DNA of 64,000 nt from Maricaulis virginensis (GCF_027922185.1 NZ_BSFE01000007.1:1-64000); one strand, 5' to 3'; shown: positions 18,563-26,754, counted from the stretch's first letter. Numbers and translations are program-made. Notes: generated by a model not told the origin, from the sequence alone.

Positions 18563-19062
18563 ATGCTGTGACCCGCATGTTCGAACAGGTCTGGGGCGGC
18601 CGCAGCCTGCGCGAGCAGGTGCTGCTCGGGGTCGCCGGCGGCCTGGTCCTGGCGCTGGCAGTCAGTGTGCTGGTCGTGCAGCCGCTGATCGGCTTCAACG
18701 ATCGCGCCCGTGACGACTACGCCGCGGCGATGCGGCTCTACCGCTCGATCCAGGACGATGCCCGCACCTATCGCCTGCTGGCAGCGGAAGCGCGCGAAGA
18801 GACCGATACCGGCCGCTCGCTGCGGGCTGTGGCCGGTGCGACGGCCCTGCGCCACGAAATTTCCCTGGCGCGCATGGTGCCGGCAGATGATGGCTCGCTG
18901 ACCGTGAATATCGACCGCGCCGACAGCCGCGCCGTGATGGCCTGGCTTGTCGAGCTGGAGACCGGCTTCGGCATCCAGGTGGCCTCCTCCACCATGGACC
19001 GGGCGGGCGAAGGTGTTGTCGAGGCGTCCTTTGTGTTGCGCCGTCAGGGAGGCGGCCGATGA
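18559..19062 (+). CDS. gspM: T2SS platform protein GspM
   Basis: 167-residue bitopic GspM: a short cytoplasmic start, one membrane span (VLLGVAGGLVLALAVSVLVV) and a periplasmic helix-plus-ferredoxin-like domain that pairs with GspL. Identification rests on size, topology, the GspM-like start and its position between gspL and gspN, with 4-bp overlaps on both sides. Confidence 0.88.
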   Translation: MNAVTRMFEQVWGGRSLREQVLLGVAGGLVLALAVSVLVVQPLIGFNDRARDDYAAAMRLYRSIQDDARTYRLLAAEAREETDTGRSLRAVAGATALRHEISLARMVPADDGSLTVNIDRADSRAVMAWLVELETGFGIQVASSTMDRAGEGVVEASFVLRRQGGGR

Positions 19063-19793
19063 TCGGGCGCATTCTCCTTGTTCTCGTCCTGCTGGCGGTC
19101 TGGCTGGTCGTGCTCATGCCGCTGAAGGCCGTGGCGATTGCCGCCGGTGGCGCCGCGCAGCTGGGTTATGATGATGTGTTCGGCACGGTCTGGAGCGGGC
19201 GCGTCTATGGTCTGCGTCTCGGCGGTGACCGCGTGCGCGAGACGGCCGTGTCGGTGTCGCCGCTGGGGCTTCTTACCGGACGTGTGGCGGTGGACTGGCG
19301 CGTAGCGGACAGTGGTCTGTCCGGCGATGGCCACGCGACTATCGCGCCAGGCCGGGTGCAACTGGAAAACGTGTCGCTGACGGTTCCGCTGGGCCGTCTG
19401 GCGGAGACGGGCCGCACAGGGCTCGACCCCCGTGCGCCGGTCTTCGTCCGTATCGCCCAGCTTGGTCTGACCGACGGGCGCTGCGAAAGCGCTACCGGTT
19501 CGGCGCGGTCGGATGCGCTGGCGGCGCTCGCTGCGCCCTATGATATCGACGCGCCGGCACTGGACGGCATGCTCGCCTGCAATGGCGACGATCTCGAACT
19601 CGTCTTTTCCGGCCGGAGTGCCGACATGACGGTCGAGGGGAGCGCCCGGCTTCGCCTTGAGGGCTATGACTGGCAGGTCTCGGTCGATACGGTACGTCCG
19701 GAGCTGGCCGAAGCGCTGGCGCTGGCCGGTTTCGAGGCTGAAGGCGAAACCTGGCAGGCGCAGGGACGGGGAGTGTATGGTGCGAACCGCTGA
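19059..19793 (+). CDS. gspN: T2SS protein GspN
   Basis: 244-residue GspN: an N-terminal anchor (ILLVLVLLAVWLVVLMPLKA) is followed by the GspN domain, with VFGTVWSGRVYGLRL and the later VTVEGSARLRLEGYDW-type beta repeats. Two cysteines (in GRCES and MLACNGD) may form a disulfide. GspN is present in only a subset of T2SS and its role is not settled. It completes a contiguous C-to-N set of twelve genes. Confidence 0.88.
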   Translation: MIGRILLVLVLLAVWLVVLMPLKAVAIAAGGAAQLGYDDVFGTVWSGRVYGLRLGGDRVRETAVSVSPLGLLTGRVAVDWRVADSGLSGDGHATIAPGRVQLENVSLTVPLGRLAETGRTGLDPRAPVFVRIAQLGLTDGRCESATGSARSDALAALAAPYDIDAPALDGMLACNGDDLELVFSGRSADMTVEGSARLRLEGYDWQVSVDTVRPELAEALALAGFEAEGETWQAQGRGVYGANR

Positions 19794-20304
19794 CGGACTT
19801 CTTCTTGCGGCCGGGCTGGCCCTCTCCGCCTGCACGGCGACGGCCGGTAGCGCCTCGACGCAACTGCCGCGGCCGCCGGCGCTGAGCCAGGCGCGGCCCG
19901 ACCCGGCTCCGGCAGCGGCCGTTGAAACGGCCGGCGCGCTGCCGCCGCAGACGCTGGAAGCCGGTGCCTGTGCCACGTTTTTCTGGACCGCCGATCCGGC
20001 GCATCGCTTTGTCGCCTTCGAAAACGAGACCGAGGGCTTTGCCCGCGTCTTCGCCAACGGTGCCGAGCATGGCTTCTACACGCCGCCACGCGAGGCGCCC
20101 TATGTGGCGGGCGAGACCTATCGCCGCGATTATGTCGATCCGGCCCGCGGGCTCGATATCCGCCTCACCGGCCGGGTCGGCGAGCCTCTGCCGACCGGCC
20201 AGCGTATCGAGCGTGTGGTGATGCGGGTGCTGCAGCCGAACGGCCAGACGCGCGTCGTGCCGCTGATCGGGCATTATGCCTGCCGGACGGTGGCGGAGGG
20301 GTGA
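19777..20304 (+). CDS. Small lipoprotein of unknown function at the end of the T2SS operon
   Basis: 175-residue predicted lipoprotein: signal VRTADGLLLAAGLALSAC with a good LSAC lipobox, a Pro/Ala-rich linker, then a folded domain (about 65-170) containing ACATFFWTADP and FVAFENETEGFARVFANG, with a second Cys near the end (HYACRTV). GGGGAG precedes the ATG, which overlaps the gspN stop by 17 bp, so it is almost surely co-translated with the T2SS. I do not recognise the family. The position and small lipoprotein form allow a pilotin-like or accessory role for the secretin, but sequence similarity to GspS/AspS-type pilotins is not evident. Confidence 0.75.
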   Translation: MVRTADGLLLAAGLALSACTATAGSASTQLPRPPALSQARPDPAPAAAVETAGALPPQTLEAGACATFFWTADPAHRFVAFENETEGFARVFANGAEHGFYTPPREAPYVAGETYRRDYVDPARGLDIRLTGRVGEPLPTGQRIERVVMRVLQPNGQTRVVPLIGHYACRTVAEG

Positions 20305-20312
20305 GGGCGGTC

Positions 20313-20490
20313 GCTTCCCTTGTCATCCCGGCCGGATGGCCCGCGAAAGCGGGCCGCAGAGCCGGGACCCGTACGCTCCCTGTCGGCCGGAAGCAGGTTC
20401 GATATTGAAGGCAGCCCGGTGAGCACCGGGATTATGGGTCCCGGATCTCCGCCCGGCTCAAGGCCGGGCATGCGTCCGGAATGACAATGT
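20313..20490. repeat. Intergenic palindromic repeat element
   Basis: About 180 bp of nested inverted repeats: CCCGC-GAAA-GCGGG, CCCGGTG-AG-CACCGGG and GCCCGGC-TCAAG-GCCGGGC. The ends are related as well, TTGTCATCCCGGCCGG on the left and CCGGAATGACAA on the right. This is a dispersed intergenic element of the kind common in alphaproteobacteria, lying between the convergent T2SS operon and prepilin peptidase gene. It may also terminate both. Confidence 0.65.
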
Positions 20491-20505
20491 TTAAAGTCAG
20501 CTGTC

Positions 20506-20988
20506 TCACAGCACCGGATAAAGCCCCGGCCCGTAGGCGCGGTAGATCCAGCCTGCGGCAATCCCGACTGCCAGCCAGGGGCCGAAGGCAAAGGCCTCGT
20601 CGCGTCGCGGCAGGCGGCGCTGCACGACGGCCTTGCCAAGCACGAACAGGAGCGCGCTGCCCGTGCCCACGAGCACCATCGACGGCAGCAGCCAGCCACC
20701 GCACCATGCCCCGCCGGCCGCGATCAGCTTGGCATCGCCGCGACCGAGCCCGTTGCGGCCGGTGATACGGCGGAAGAGAATCTCGACCGCAACGAAGGCC
20801 AGATAGCCGGCCGCGGCCCCGATCAGTGACGCCCAGGGCGTCGAGAACACGAAGGCGTTGAGTGCCAGGCCGGCTGCAATCAGCGGCAATGTCATTGCGT
20901 CGGGCAGGCGGTATGTACGAAAGTCGATCCAGAACAGGGCGCTAAGCGCAATGATGAGAATCAGGGTTGCGGCGTGGGTGAGAAACAT
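20506..20988 (-). CDS. gspO: Short type IV prepilin peptidase (A24 family, no methylase domain)
   Basis: 160-residue integral-membrane aspartic peptidase that should cleave the GspG-K leaders. The two catalytic aspartates are in WIDFRTYRLPD (about Asp22) and GRGDAKL. Several hydrophobic spans fit the A24 family. The protein lacks the N-terminal methyltransferase and zinc domain of full-length GspO/PilD (about 270-290 residues) and looks like the compact CpaA/TadV form. It is transcribed toward the T2SS operon end and divergently from phnC, whose Pho-box site begins only 8 bp upstream of its ATG. It probably serves this T2SS, but a Tad or pilus system elsewhere could also use it. Confidence 0.82.
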   Translation of the reverse strand: MFLTHAATLILIIALSALFWIDFRTYRLPDAMTLPLIAAGLALNAFVFSTPWASLIGAAAGYLAFVAVEILFRRITGRNGLGRGDAKLIAAGGAWCGGWLLPSMVLVGTGSALLFVLGKAVVQRRLPRRDEAFAFGPWLAVGIAAGWIYRAYGPGLYPVL

Positions 20989-20995
20989 GCTGCTC

Positions 20996-21013
20996 CTGTC
21001 ACAAAAGTGTCAT
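20996..21013 (+). promoter_or_regulatory. Pho box upstream of phnC
   Basis: CTGTCAC-AAAA-GTGTCAT has 7/7 and 6/7 matches to the PhoB half-sites with the exact 4-bp spacer. It ends 44 bp before the phnC ATG. It is the best two-unit Pho box in the window, and PhoB bound here would also cover the start of the divergent prepilin peptidase gene. Confidence 0.72.
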
Positions 21014-21057
21014 GCGACTGCGCCACAAGGGCGGGGCGTACAAGGGGTGTTTTCAAG

Positions 21058-21852
21058 ATGACAGACGCCGTGCCGGCGCTCAAAGCCGAAAATGTCCGTA
21101 TGACATTCGGCGAGACCCGAGCGCTCGACGATGTCAGCCTTGCGGTTGAACCAGGTGAGATGGTGGCCCTGATCGGGCCGTCCGGATCGGGCAAATCCAC
21201 CCTCCTGCGCGTGGCTGCCGCGCTGCAGCCGGCGGACAACACGTCCGGGCCGGTCGCTGTGCTGGGTCACACAATGCAGTCGCGCGGCAGGATCGCCTCG
21301 CGGGTGCGGAAGAACCGTGCGCGGCTGGGCTTCATCTTCCAGCAGTTCAATCTCGTGGGGCGTCTGTCGCTGTTCGGCAATGTCATGCTGGGCGCGCTGG
21401 GGCGTCTGCCGGTCTGGCGCGGCGCACTGGGAATGTTCCCCAATTCGGTGAAGCAGGCCGCCATGGACGCGCTGGAACGCGTCGGCATGGAAGAGTTTGC
21501 GGCCCGGCGGGCCTCCAACCTGTCCGGTGGCCAGCAGCAGCGCGGCGCGATTGCCCGCGCACTGGTGCAGGGTGCCGAGGTGCTGTTTGCCGACGAGCCG
21601 ATTGCTTCGCTCGACCCGGTCTCCGCGCGCAAGGTGATGGAATTGCTGCGCGAGCTGAACCAGAGCGACGGCCTGACGGTCGTCGTGACGCTCCACCAGG
21701 TCGACTATGCCCAGCGTTATTGCGACCGCACAGTTGCGCTCAACAAGGGCCGGATTGTCTATGACGGTCCGTCCAATGGCCTCGATCGGGAAAAGCTGAT
21801 CGAGATCTACGGTCCCGAGTTTGAAACCGCCTTCTATGGAGGCGAGGAATGA
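21058..21852 (+). CDS. phnC: Phosphonate/phosphate-type ABC transporter ATPase PhnC
   Basis: 264-residue ABC ATPase energising import through the downstream permease. Walker A is GPSGSGKST (about 38-46), the Q-loop is in FIFQQFNLVGRLSLFGNVMLG (typical of PhnC), the signature is LSGGQQQR, Walker B is VLFADEPIASLDP, and the H-loop is VTLHQVDYA. The ATG at 21058 begins the conserved domain and has AGGGG about a dozen bases upstream. The gene overlaps the phnD-phnE fusion by 4 bp. A strong Pho box precedes it. Confidence 0.93.
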   Translation: MTDAVPALKAENVRMTFGETRALDDVSLAVEPGEMVALIGPSGSGKSTLLRVAAALQPADNTSGPVAVLGHTMQSRGRIASRVRKNRARLGFIFQQFNLVGRLSLFGNVMLGALGRLPVWRGALGMFPNSVKQAAMDALERVGMEEFAARRASNLSGGQQQRGAIARALVQGAEVLFADEPIASLDPVSARKVMELLRELNQSDGLTVVVTLHQVDYAQRYCDRTVALNKGRIVYDGPSNGLDREKLIEIYGPEFETAFYGGEE

Positions 21853-23861
21853 TCCGCGCGCTCTGTCAGATCCTCGTCCGGATCACGCTTGTCAGCCTTG
21901 TTCTGGGCCTGTCGGCCTGTTCCGCTCCGCAGGCCGGACCGGATGCAGCGTCCGGTGCCGACCCGGAAAGCGGCGAACGGCGCACGCTGAATTTCGGCAT
22001 CATCGCCACGGAAAGCTCGTCCAACCTGGAATCCAACTGGCGCCCCTTCATCGCCGCGATGGAGGAGTGGACCGGCTATGATGTCGAGCCCTTCTACGCG
22101 TCCGACTATGCCGGGATGATCCAGGCCATGCGCTATGGCTCGATCCAGGTGGCGTGGTTCTCCAACTTCTCCGGCCTGCAAGCCGTGCGCCTGGGCGGCG
22201 GCCAGGTGTTTGCCAAGGCGACCTATCCGGACGGATCGGAAGGCTATAACTCGGTGCTCATCGTGCCGGTCGACAGTCCGATCCAGTCCGTCGAGGACGT
22301 GCTGGCCTGTGACAGATCGATCGATTTCGGCATGGGCGACCCGAACTCCACTTCGGGCTATCTCGTCCCGTCGGCCTTCATCTTCGCGCCGCGCGGTATT
22401 GATCCGGGCGAGTGCTTCAACTCGGTGCGCAACGCCAATCACGAAGCCAATGCGCTCGCCGTGGCGAACGGTCTGGTCGATGTGGCGACCAACAATACGA
22501 CCAATATGACGCTGCTGGCGCGGACGCGTCCGGATATCGCCAGCCGTATCCGCGTCGTGTGGACCTCGCCGGCGATCCAGACCGACCCGATCATCTGGCG
22601 TGCGGACCTGGACGAGGAAGCCAAGCAGCGCCTGCAATACTTCTTCATGAATTACGGCCGCATGGGCACGCCGGAAGAAATCGCCGCGGCGCGCGATGTG
22701 CTGAACCCGCTGTATTTCGGTCTCTTCCTGCCGTCCTCGAATGCCCATCTCGATCCCATCGTCCAGCTGGAGATCGTGCGCGACCTGACCGAAGCACGGA
22801 ACGATCCGGACCTGACCGAGGCGGAACGCGAAGTACGGGTGGCCGAGCTTGAACAGCGCCTTGCCGAAGTCGAGGCCGGCAATACCGGTCTGATCAGCCA
22901 GGCGAGCGCTGTGGAAGGTCTCGCGGCGGCCGGCCCGGCCGAGGCGGCTGCCGGCTCGCAGATCAACTGGATGGCTTCCGGCGTGATACTGGTGCTCGTA
23001 GTGGTGCTGCTGACCCTCCTTCTGTGGGCCTCGGCACCGCGCGGCCCCGGCCCGCGCGTGCCGCTGACCGAACGGGTTGCCAATGCCGTGATCGCGGCCG
23101 GTGTGGTGATCATCCTCGTCTGGAGCTTCGACAGCGCCGACATGGACCGGTCCTACCTGCTGGTCGAGAACGCCGGCGATATGGGCGAGTTCATTGCCGG
23201 CTTCTTCCCGGAAGACCTTTCGCCGGCCTCCCGCGCCAGCTACTGGCAGAACCTGACCCATGGTTTCGGCGAAGCCGTGCCGCAGATGATCATCACCGTC
23301 CAGATTGCGATCTGGGGCACGTTCATTGCCGTGCTGGCTGCGATCCCGTTCGGCCTGCTCTCGGCCCGCAATGTCGCGCCGGCCTGGATTGTCCAGCCTG
23401 TGCGCCGCCTGATGGACGTGTTCCGATCGATCAACGAGCTGATCATCGCATTGGTCTTCATCGCCGCGGTGGGCCTGGGGCCGCTTGCGGGTGTGATGGC
23501 GCTTGCCGTGCACACCACGGGCGTGCTCGCAAAACTGTTCTCGGAGGCCGTCGAGGCGGTGGACGACGGTCCGGTCGAGGGCGTGCGCGCCACCGGTGCC
23601 GTGCCGCTGCACGAGGTGATCTGGGCGGTCATTCCCCAGGTCGCGCCGCTCTGGACCTCGTTCGGCCTCTACCGGTTCGAGTCCAATGCGCGGTCGGCGA
23701 CCGTGCTGGGCCTGATCGGCGCCGGCGGTATCGGCCAGATCCTGTTCGAAGCCGTCCGTGCCTTCGACTACCAGCGCACCGCCGCCATCGTCATTGTCAT
23801 CGTCATCGCCGTCAGCGCCATCGACCTCTTGTCGCAATTGCTGCGCAAGCGCCTGGTCTAG
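21849..23861 (+). CDS. PhnD-PhnE fusion: binding lipoprotein joined to ABC permease
   Basis: 670-residue single polypeptide. Residues 1-24 form a lipoprotein signal (LVLGLSAC). About 45-300 is a PhnD-type periplasmic binding domain (LNFGIIATESSSNLESNW, GYNSVLIVPVDSPI, GDPNSTSGYLVPSAF, ANHEANALAVANGLVDVATN). A charged, probably helical linker (about 300-360) follows. About 375-670 is a PhnE permease with several membrane spans and an EAA loop, VEGVRATGAVPLHEVIWAVIP. No stop, start or frameshift interrupts the junction, so the fusion is real in this sequence. Four-base overlap with phnC argues for one ABC importer built from PhnC and this fusion. The ligand could be phosphate, phosphite or phosphonate. 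Confidence 0.9.
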   Translation: MIRALCQILVRITLVSLVLGLSACSAPQAGPDAASGADPESGERRTLNFGIIATESSSNLESNWRPFIAAMEEWTGYDVEPFYASDYAGMIQAMRYGSIQVAWFSNFSGLQAVRLGGGQVFAKATYPDGSEGYNSVLIVPVDSPIQSVEDVLACDRSIDFGMGDPNSTSGYLVPSAFIFAPRGIDPGECFNSVRNANHEANALAVANGLVDVATNNTTNMTLLARTRPDIASRIRVVWTSPAIQTDPIIWRADLDEEAKQRLQYFFMNYGRMGTPEEIAAARDVLNPLYFGLFLPSSNAHLDPIVQLEIVRDLTEARNDPDLTEAEREVRVAELEQRLAEVEAGNTGLISQASAVEGLAAAGPAEAAAGSQINWMASGVILVLVVVLLTLLLWASAPRGPGPRVPLTERVANAVIAAGVVIILVWSFDSADMDRSYLLVENAGDMGEFIAGFFPEDLSPASRASYWQNLTHGFGEAVPQMIITVQIAIWGTFIAVLAAIPFGLLSARNVAPAWIVQPVRRLMDVFRSINELIIALVFIAAVGLGPLAGVMALAVHTTGVLAKLFSEAVEAVDDGPVEGVRATGAVPLHEVIWAVIPQVAPLWTSFGLYRFESNARSATVLGLIGAGGIGQILFEAVRAFDYQRTAAIVIVIVIAVSAIDLLSQLLRKRLV

Positions 23862-23955
23862 CCGGACGGTGCCTGCTCATCGGATAGGACTTGGTTTCGT
23901 CCCAATTCGGCGCTAGGCGAAACCGCGAAAAGCCAACCACGGGGGAACCCCACCC

Positions 23956-25017
23956 ATGTCAGCGTTCAACAAACTCACCGCGGCGCTCCTGGCGGCCGCT
24001 GTCGGCACCGCCGGCGCCTATGCCATCCAGCAGCGCGAGCAGATCCGCATTGTCGGTTCCTCGACGGTCTTTCCATTCTCCACGGCGGTGGCCGAGAGCT
24101 TCGGCGCCAAGACCCAGTTCTCGACGCCGGTCGTTGAATCGACCGGTTCGGGTGGTGGTTTCCGCCTGTTCTGCGCCGGTGTCGGCGCCGAGCATCCGGA
24201 CATCGTGAATTCGTCGCGCCGCATGCATGCCTCCGAATTCGAGCGCTGCCAGAACAATGGCGTACGCGAGATCACCGAGGTGCGGATCGGCTATGACGGT
24301 ATCGTCATGGGGTCTGCCAGCGAAGCGGCGGAAGAACTCGACCTGACGCTGACCCAGCTCTGGCTGGCGCTGGCGGCTGAAGTGCCGGCCGACGACACGT
24401 GCTCGTCCTTTGTCGCCAATCCGAACGAGCGCTGGTCGGACATCGATCCGTCCCTGCCGCGTCAGCGGATCGAGGTGTTCGGTCCGCCGCCGACCTCGGG
24501 TACGCGCGACGCCTTCGTCGAACTGGCCATGCAGGCCGGCGCCGCTGGCATCGACTGCATGTCGGACCTCGCCGATGCCGATCACGACCGCTTTGAAACC
24601 ATTGCCGGCCGTATCCGCGAAGACGGCCGCTGGATCGATGCGGGCGAGAATGACAACGCCATCGTCCAGACGCTGGTCAACACGCCCGACGCGTTCGGCG
24701 TGTTCGGCTATTCCTTCCTCGACCAGAATTACGACCGTCTCTACGGTGTGACGATTGACGGCGTGGCGCCGGAATTCGACGCGATCTCCGACGGCAGCTA
24801 TCCGGTTTCCCGCTCGCTCTTCTTCTATGTGAAGAACCAGCACGCGGCGATCGTGCCAGGCCTGGCCGACTATGTCGCCGAGTTCACCTCGGATGCGGCC
24901 TGGGGCGAGTTCGGCTATCTGACCGATCGCGGCCTGATCCCGCTCGCGGATGCTGACCGTGATGCGATCGCCAACCAGGCGCAGTCGCTGGAAGCGATGA
25001 CGCAAGCGCCGGAATAG
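23956..25017 (+). CDS. PstS-like phosphate-binding protein
   Basis: 353-residue PstS-family periplasmic binding protein. A signal-anchor-like N-terminus (LLAAAVGTAGAYA) leads to IRIVGSSTVFPFSTAVAESFG, the conserved phosphate-loop region. VESTGSGGGFRLFC, PDIVNSSRRM, PPTSGTRDAFVE (second phosphate loop) and FGVFGYSFLDQN follow. Four or more cysteines are compatible with disulfides. It begins 94 bp after the phnD-phnE fusion and ends before a strong terminator, so it is likely the last gene of the phnC transcript. No pstC, pstA or pstB occurs in the window, so its permease partner is unknown. Confidence 0.88.
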   Translation: MSAFNKLTAALLAAAVGTAGAYAIQQREQIRIVGSSTVFPFSTAVAESFGAKTQFSTPVVESTGSGGGFRLFCAGVGAEHPDIVNSSRRMHASEFERCQNNGVREITEVRIGYDGIVMGSASEAAEELDLTLTQLWLALAAEVPADDTCSSFVANPNERWSDIDPSLPRQRIEVFGPPPTSGTRDAFVELAMQAGAAGIDCMSDLADADHDRFETIAGRIREDGRWIDAGENDNAIVQTLVNTPDAFGVFGYSFLDQNYDRLYGVTIDGVAPEFDAISDGSYPVSRSLFFYVKNQHAAIVPGLADYVAEFTSDAAWGEFGYLTDRGLIPLADADRDAIANQAQSLEAMTQAPE

Positions 25018-25046
25018 GGGCGGTCAGCCTCATGCGTGACGATTTG

Positions 25047-25074
25047 AACCCCGGGGCATGCCCCGGGGTTTTTC
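25047..25074 (+). terminator. Rho-independent terminator after the pstS-like gene
   Basis: A perfect 11-bp stem AACCCCGGGGC/GCCCCGGGGTT with almost no loop is followed by TTT, 29 bp after the stop codon. It closes the phnC-phnDE-pstS transcript. Confidence 0.85.
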
Positions 25075-25163
25075 GTGAAGCTGACGAAAACCGTACGAAG
25101 CTTTAACTGGACCCTTCCGGCGCGGCATCCTGTTCTCCTGCCAAAGAAGAACAGGGGATACGG

Positions 25164-26723
25164 ATGAACTGGACCACATTGATGGCGGGGTGTGCCGCGC
25201 TGGCGCTGGCCGGCTGTGCCGTGTCGCGGCCGGAAGCCGTGTCGCCGCCGGCTGCCGCCAGGCCTGCCGCCGATCTGTCCGGCATGACCGCAGCGGCGCT
25301 GGCGCAGGAGATACGGCAGGGCCGGATCACGGCGGTTGAGGCCACGCAGTACTATCTGGACCGTATTGCGGCGCACGACCGCAGCGGCGCGCAGCTGCAA
25401 TCGGTTATTGCGCTTGACCCGACGGCCCTGGAGCAGGCCGCGCGCCTGGACGCGCTGGCGGCCCAGGGGCGTTTTGCCGGCGCGCTGCACGGCATACCTG
25501 TCCTGGTGAAGGATACGATCGACGTAGAGGGGGTGGCGACCACGGCCGGCTCTCTGGCATTGACCGGCAATGTGGCCGCCGAAGATGCCCGGATCGTCGC
25601 CCGCCTGCGTGCCGAAGGTGCGGTGATCCTCGGCAAGACCAATCTTTCGGAATGGTCGAACTTTCGCGCCGGCGGCATGCCGGCCGGGTGGAGTGCCGTC
25701 GGCGGACAGACGCAAAACCCGTTCAGTGCCGATCACTCGCCTTGCGGCTCGTCATCGGGGTCTGCGGTGGCCGTGGCTGCGGGCTTTGCGCCATTGTCTC
25801 TGGGAGCGGAGACCAGCGCGTCGCTGATCTGCCCCGGAGCGGTGAACGGTATTGTCGCTTTCAAACCGACGGTGGGGTTCCTGCCGCAGGACGGGATGGT
25901 GCTGGTGTCCAGCAGCCAGGATACGGCGGGACCGATGGCGCAGAGCGTTGCCGATATCGCGCTGGCGATGGACGCGATGACAGGCGATGACCCCGAAGAC
26001 GGCTTCGTTGCCGCGCTGAATGCCGATCTCACGGGACTGCGCATCGGCGTGTTCCGCTGGGCCGAGGGTGGTCACCCCGGCGTGTCGGCAGCCTTCGACT
26101 CGGCTGTCGGCCTGCTGGAAACGGCCGGTGCCACGCTGGTCGAGATTGATCATTTCGAGCCGGACCCGGCGATGTGGCAACACGGCGAGATCATTCTGAT
26201 GAGCGAGCTGGCGGCCAATCTGGACACCTATCTGGCCGGTACGCCCGAAACCGTTGAGGTGCGCTCGCTGGCGGACCTGCTGGCTTTCAACGCATCCGAA
26301 CCGCGCGAGGAGACTGCACGCTTCGGCCAGACAATTCTGGAGCGTGCCGCTGAGGCTCCCGGCGTGGACACGACGGAACACCGCGACCGCGTCGCCGCCG
26401 TCCGAACCGCAGCGCGCGAGCACGGAATCGACCGGCTTCTGGAGGAGCATGGCGTGGATGTGCTGGTCATGCCGGCCGCTCCGCCGGCTGCGCCGTTGCA
26501 GCGGGATCCGGAAACCCAGGCTCTGCGCCGCAATGTCGGCGCGACCTGGTTGCCGGCGATGGCCGGATATCCGATGATCACAGTGCCGATGGGTGCTACG
26601 GACGGGCTGCCGCTGGGCCTGGGCATTCTGGCCGGTGGTGGCGATGACAGCGTCGTCATCCGCGTCGGCTATGCCCTCGAGCAGCTGGGGCCTGAACCGC
26701 TGCGGCCAGTCCTTGAAGAATAG
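25164..26723 (+). CDS. Amidase-signature lipoprotein
   Basis: 519-residue amidase-signature hydrolase with a lipoprotein signal (LALAGC, Cys about 13). The family hydrolyses amides with a Ser-cisSer-Lys triad. The Lys lies in HGIPVLVKDTID, the cis-Ser region is CGSSSGSAVAVAAG, and the nucleophile region is GAETSASLICPGAVNGIVAF. The last motif departs from the usual DTGGSIRxP by losing the Gly pair and Arg, so activity or substrate may be unusual. AGGGG precedes the ATG. It is likely a separate unit from the preceding terminator. The substrate is unknown. Confidence 0.85.
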   Translation: MNWTTLMAGCAALALAGCAVSRPEAVSPPAAARPAADLSGMTAAALAQEIRQGRITAVEATQYYLDRIAAHDRSGAQLQSVIALDPTALEQAARLDALAAQGRFAGALHGIPVLVKDTIDVEGVATTAGSLALTGNVAAEDARIVARLRAEGAVILGKTNLSEWSNFRAGGMPAGWSAVGGQTQNPFSADHSPCGSSSGSAVAVAAGFAPLSLGAETSASLICPGAVNGIVAFKPTVGFLPQDGMVLVSSSQDTAGPMAQSVADIALAMDAMTGDDPEDGFVAALNADLTGLRIGVFRWAEGGHPGVSAAFDSAVGLLETAGATLVEIDHFEPDPAMWQHGEIILMSELAANLDTYLAGTPETVEVRSLADLLAFNASEPREETARFGQTILERAAEAPGVDTTEHRDRVAAVRTAAREHGIDRLLEEHGVDVLVMPAAPPAAPLQRDPETQALRRNVGATWLPAMAGYPMITVPMGATDGLPLGLGILAGGGDDSVVIRVGYALEQLGPEPLRPVLEE

Positions 26724-26754
26724 GGAGAGGCGGTCCGGAAGGGCCGCCGCTACC

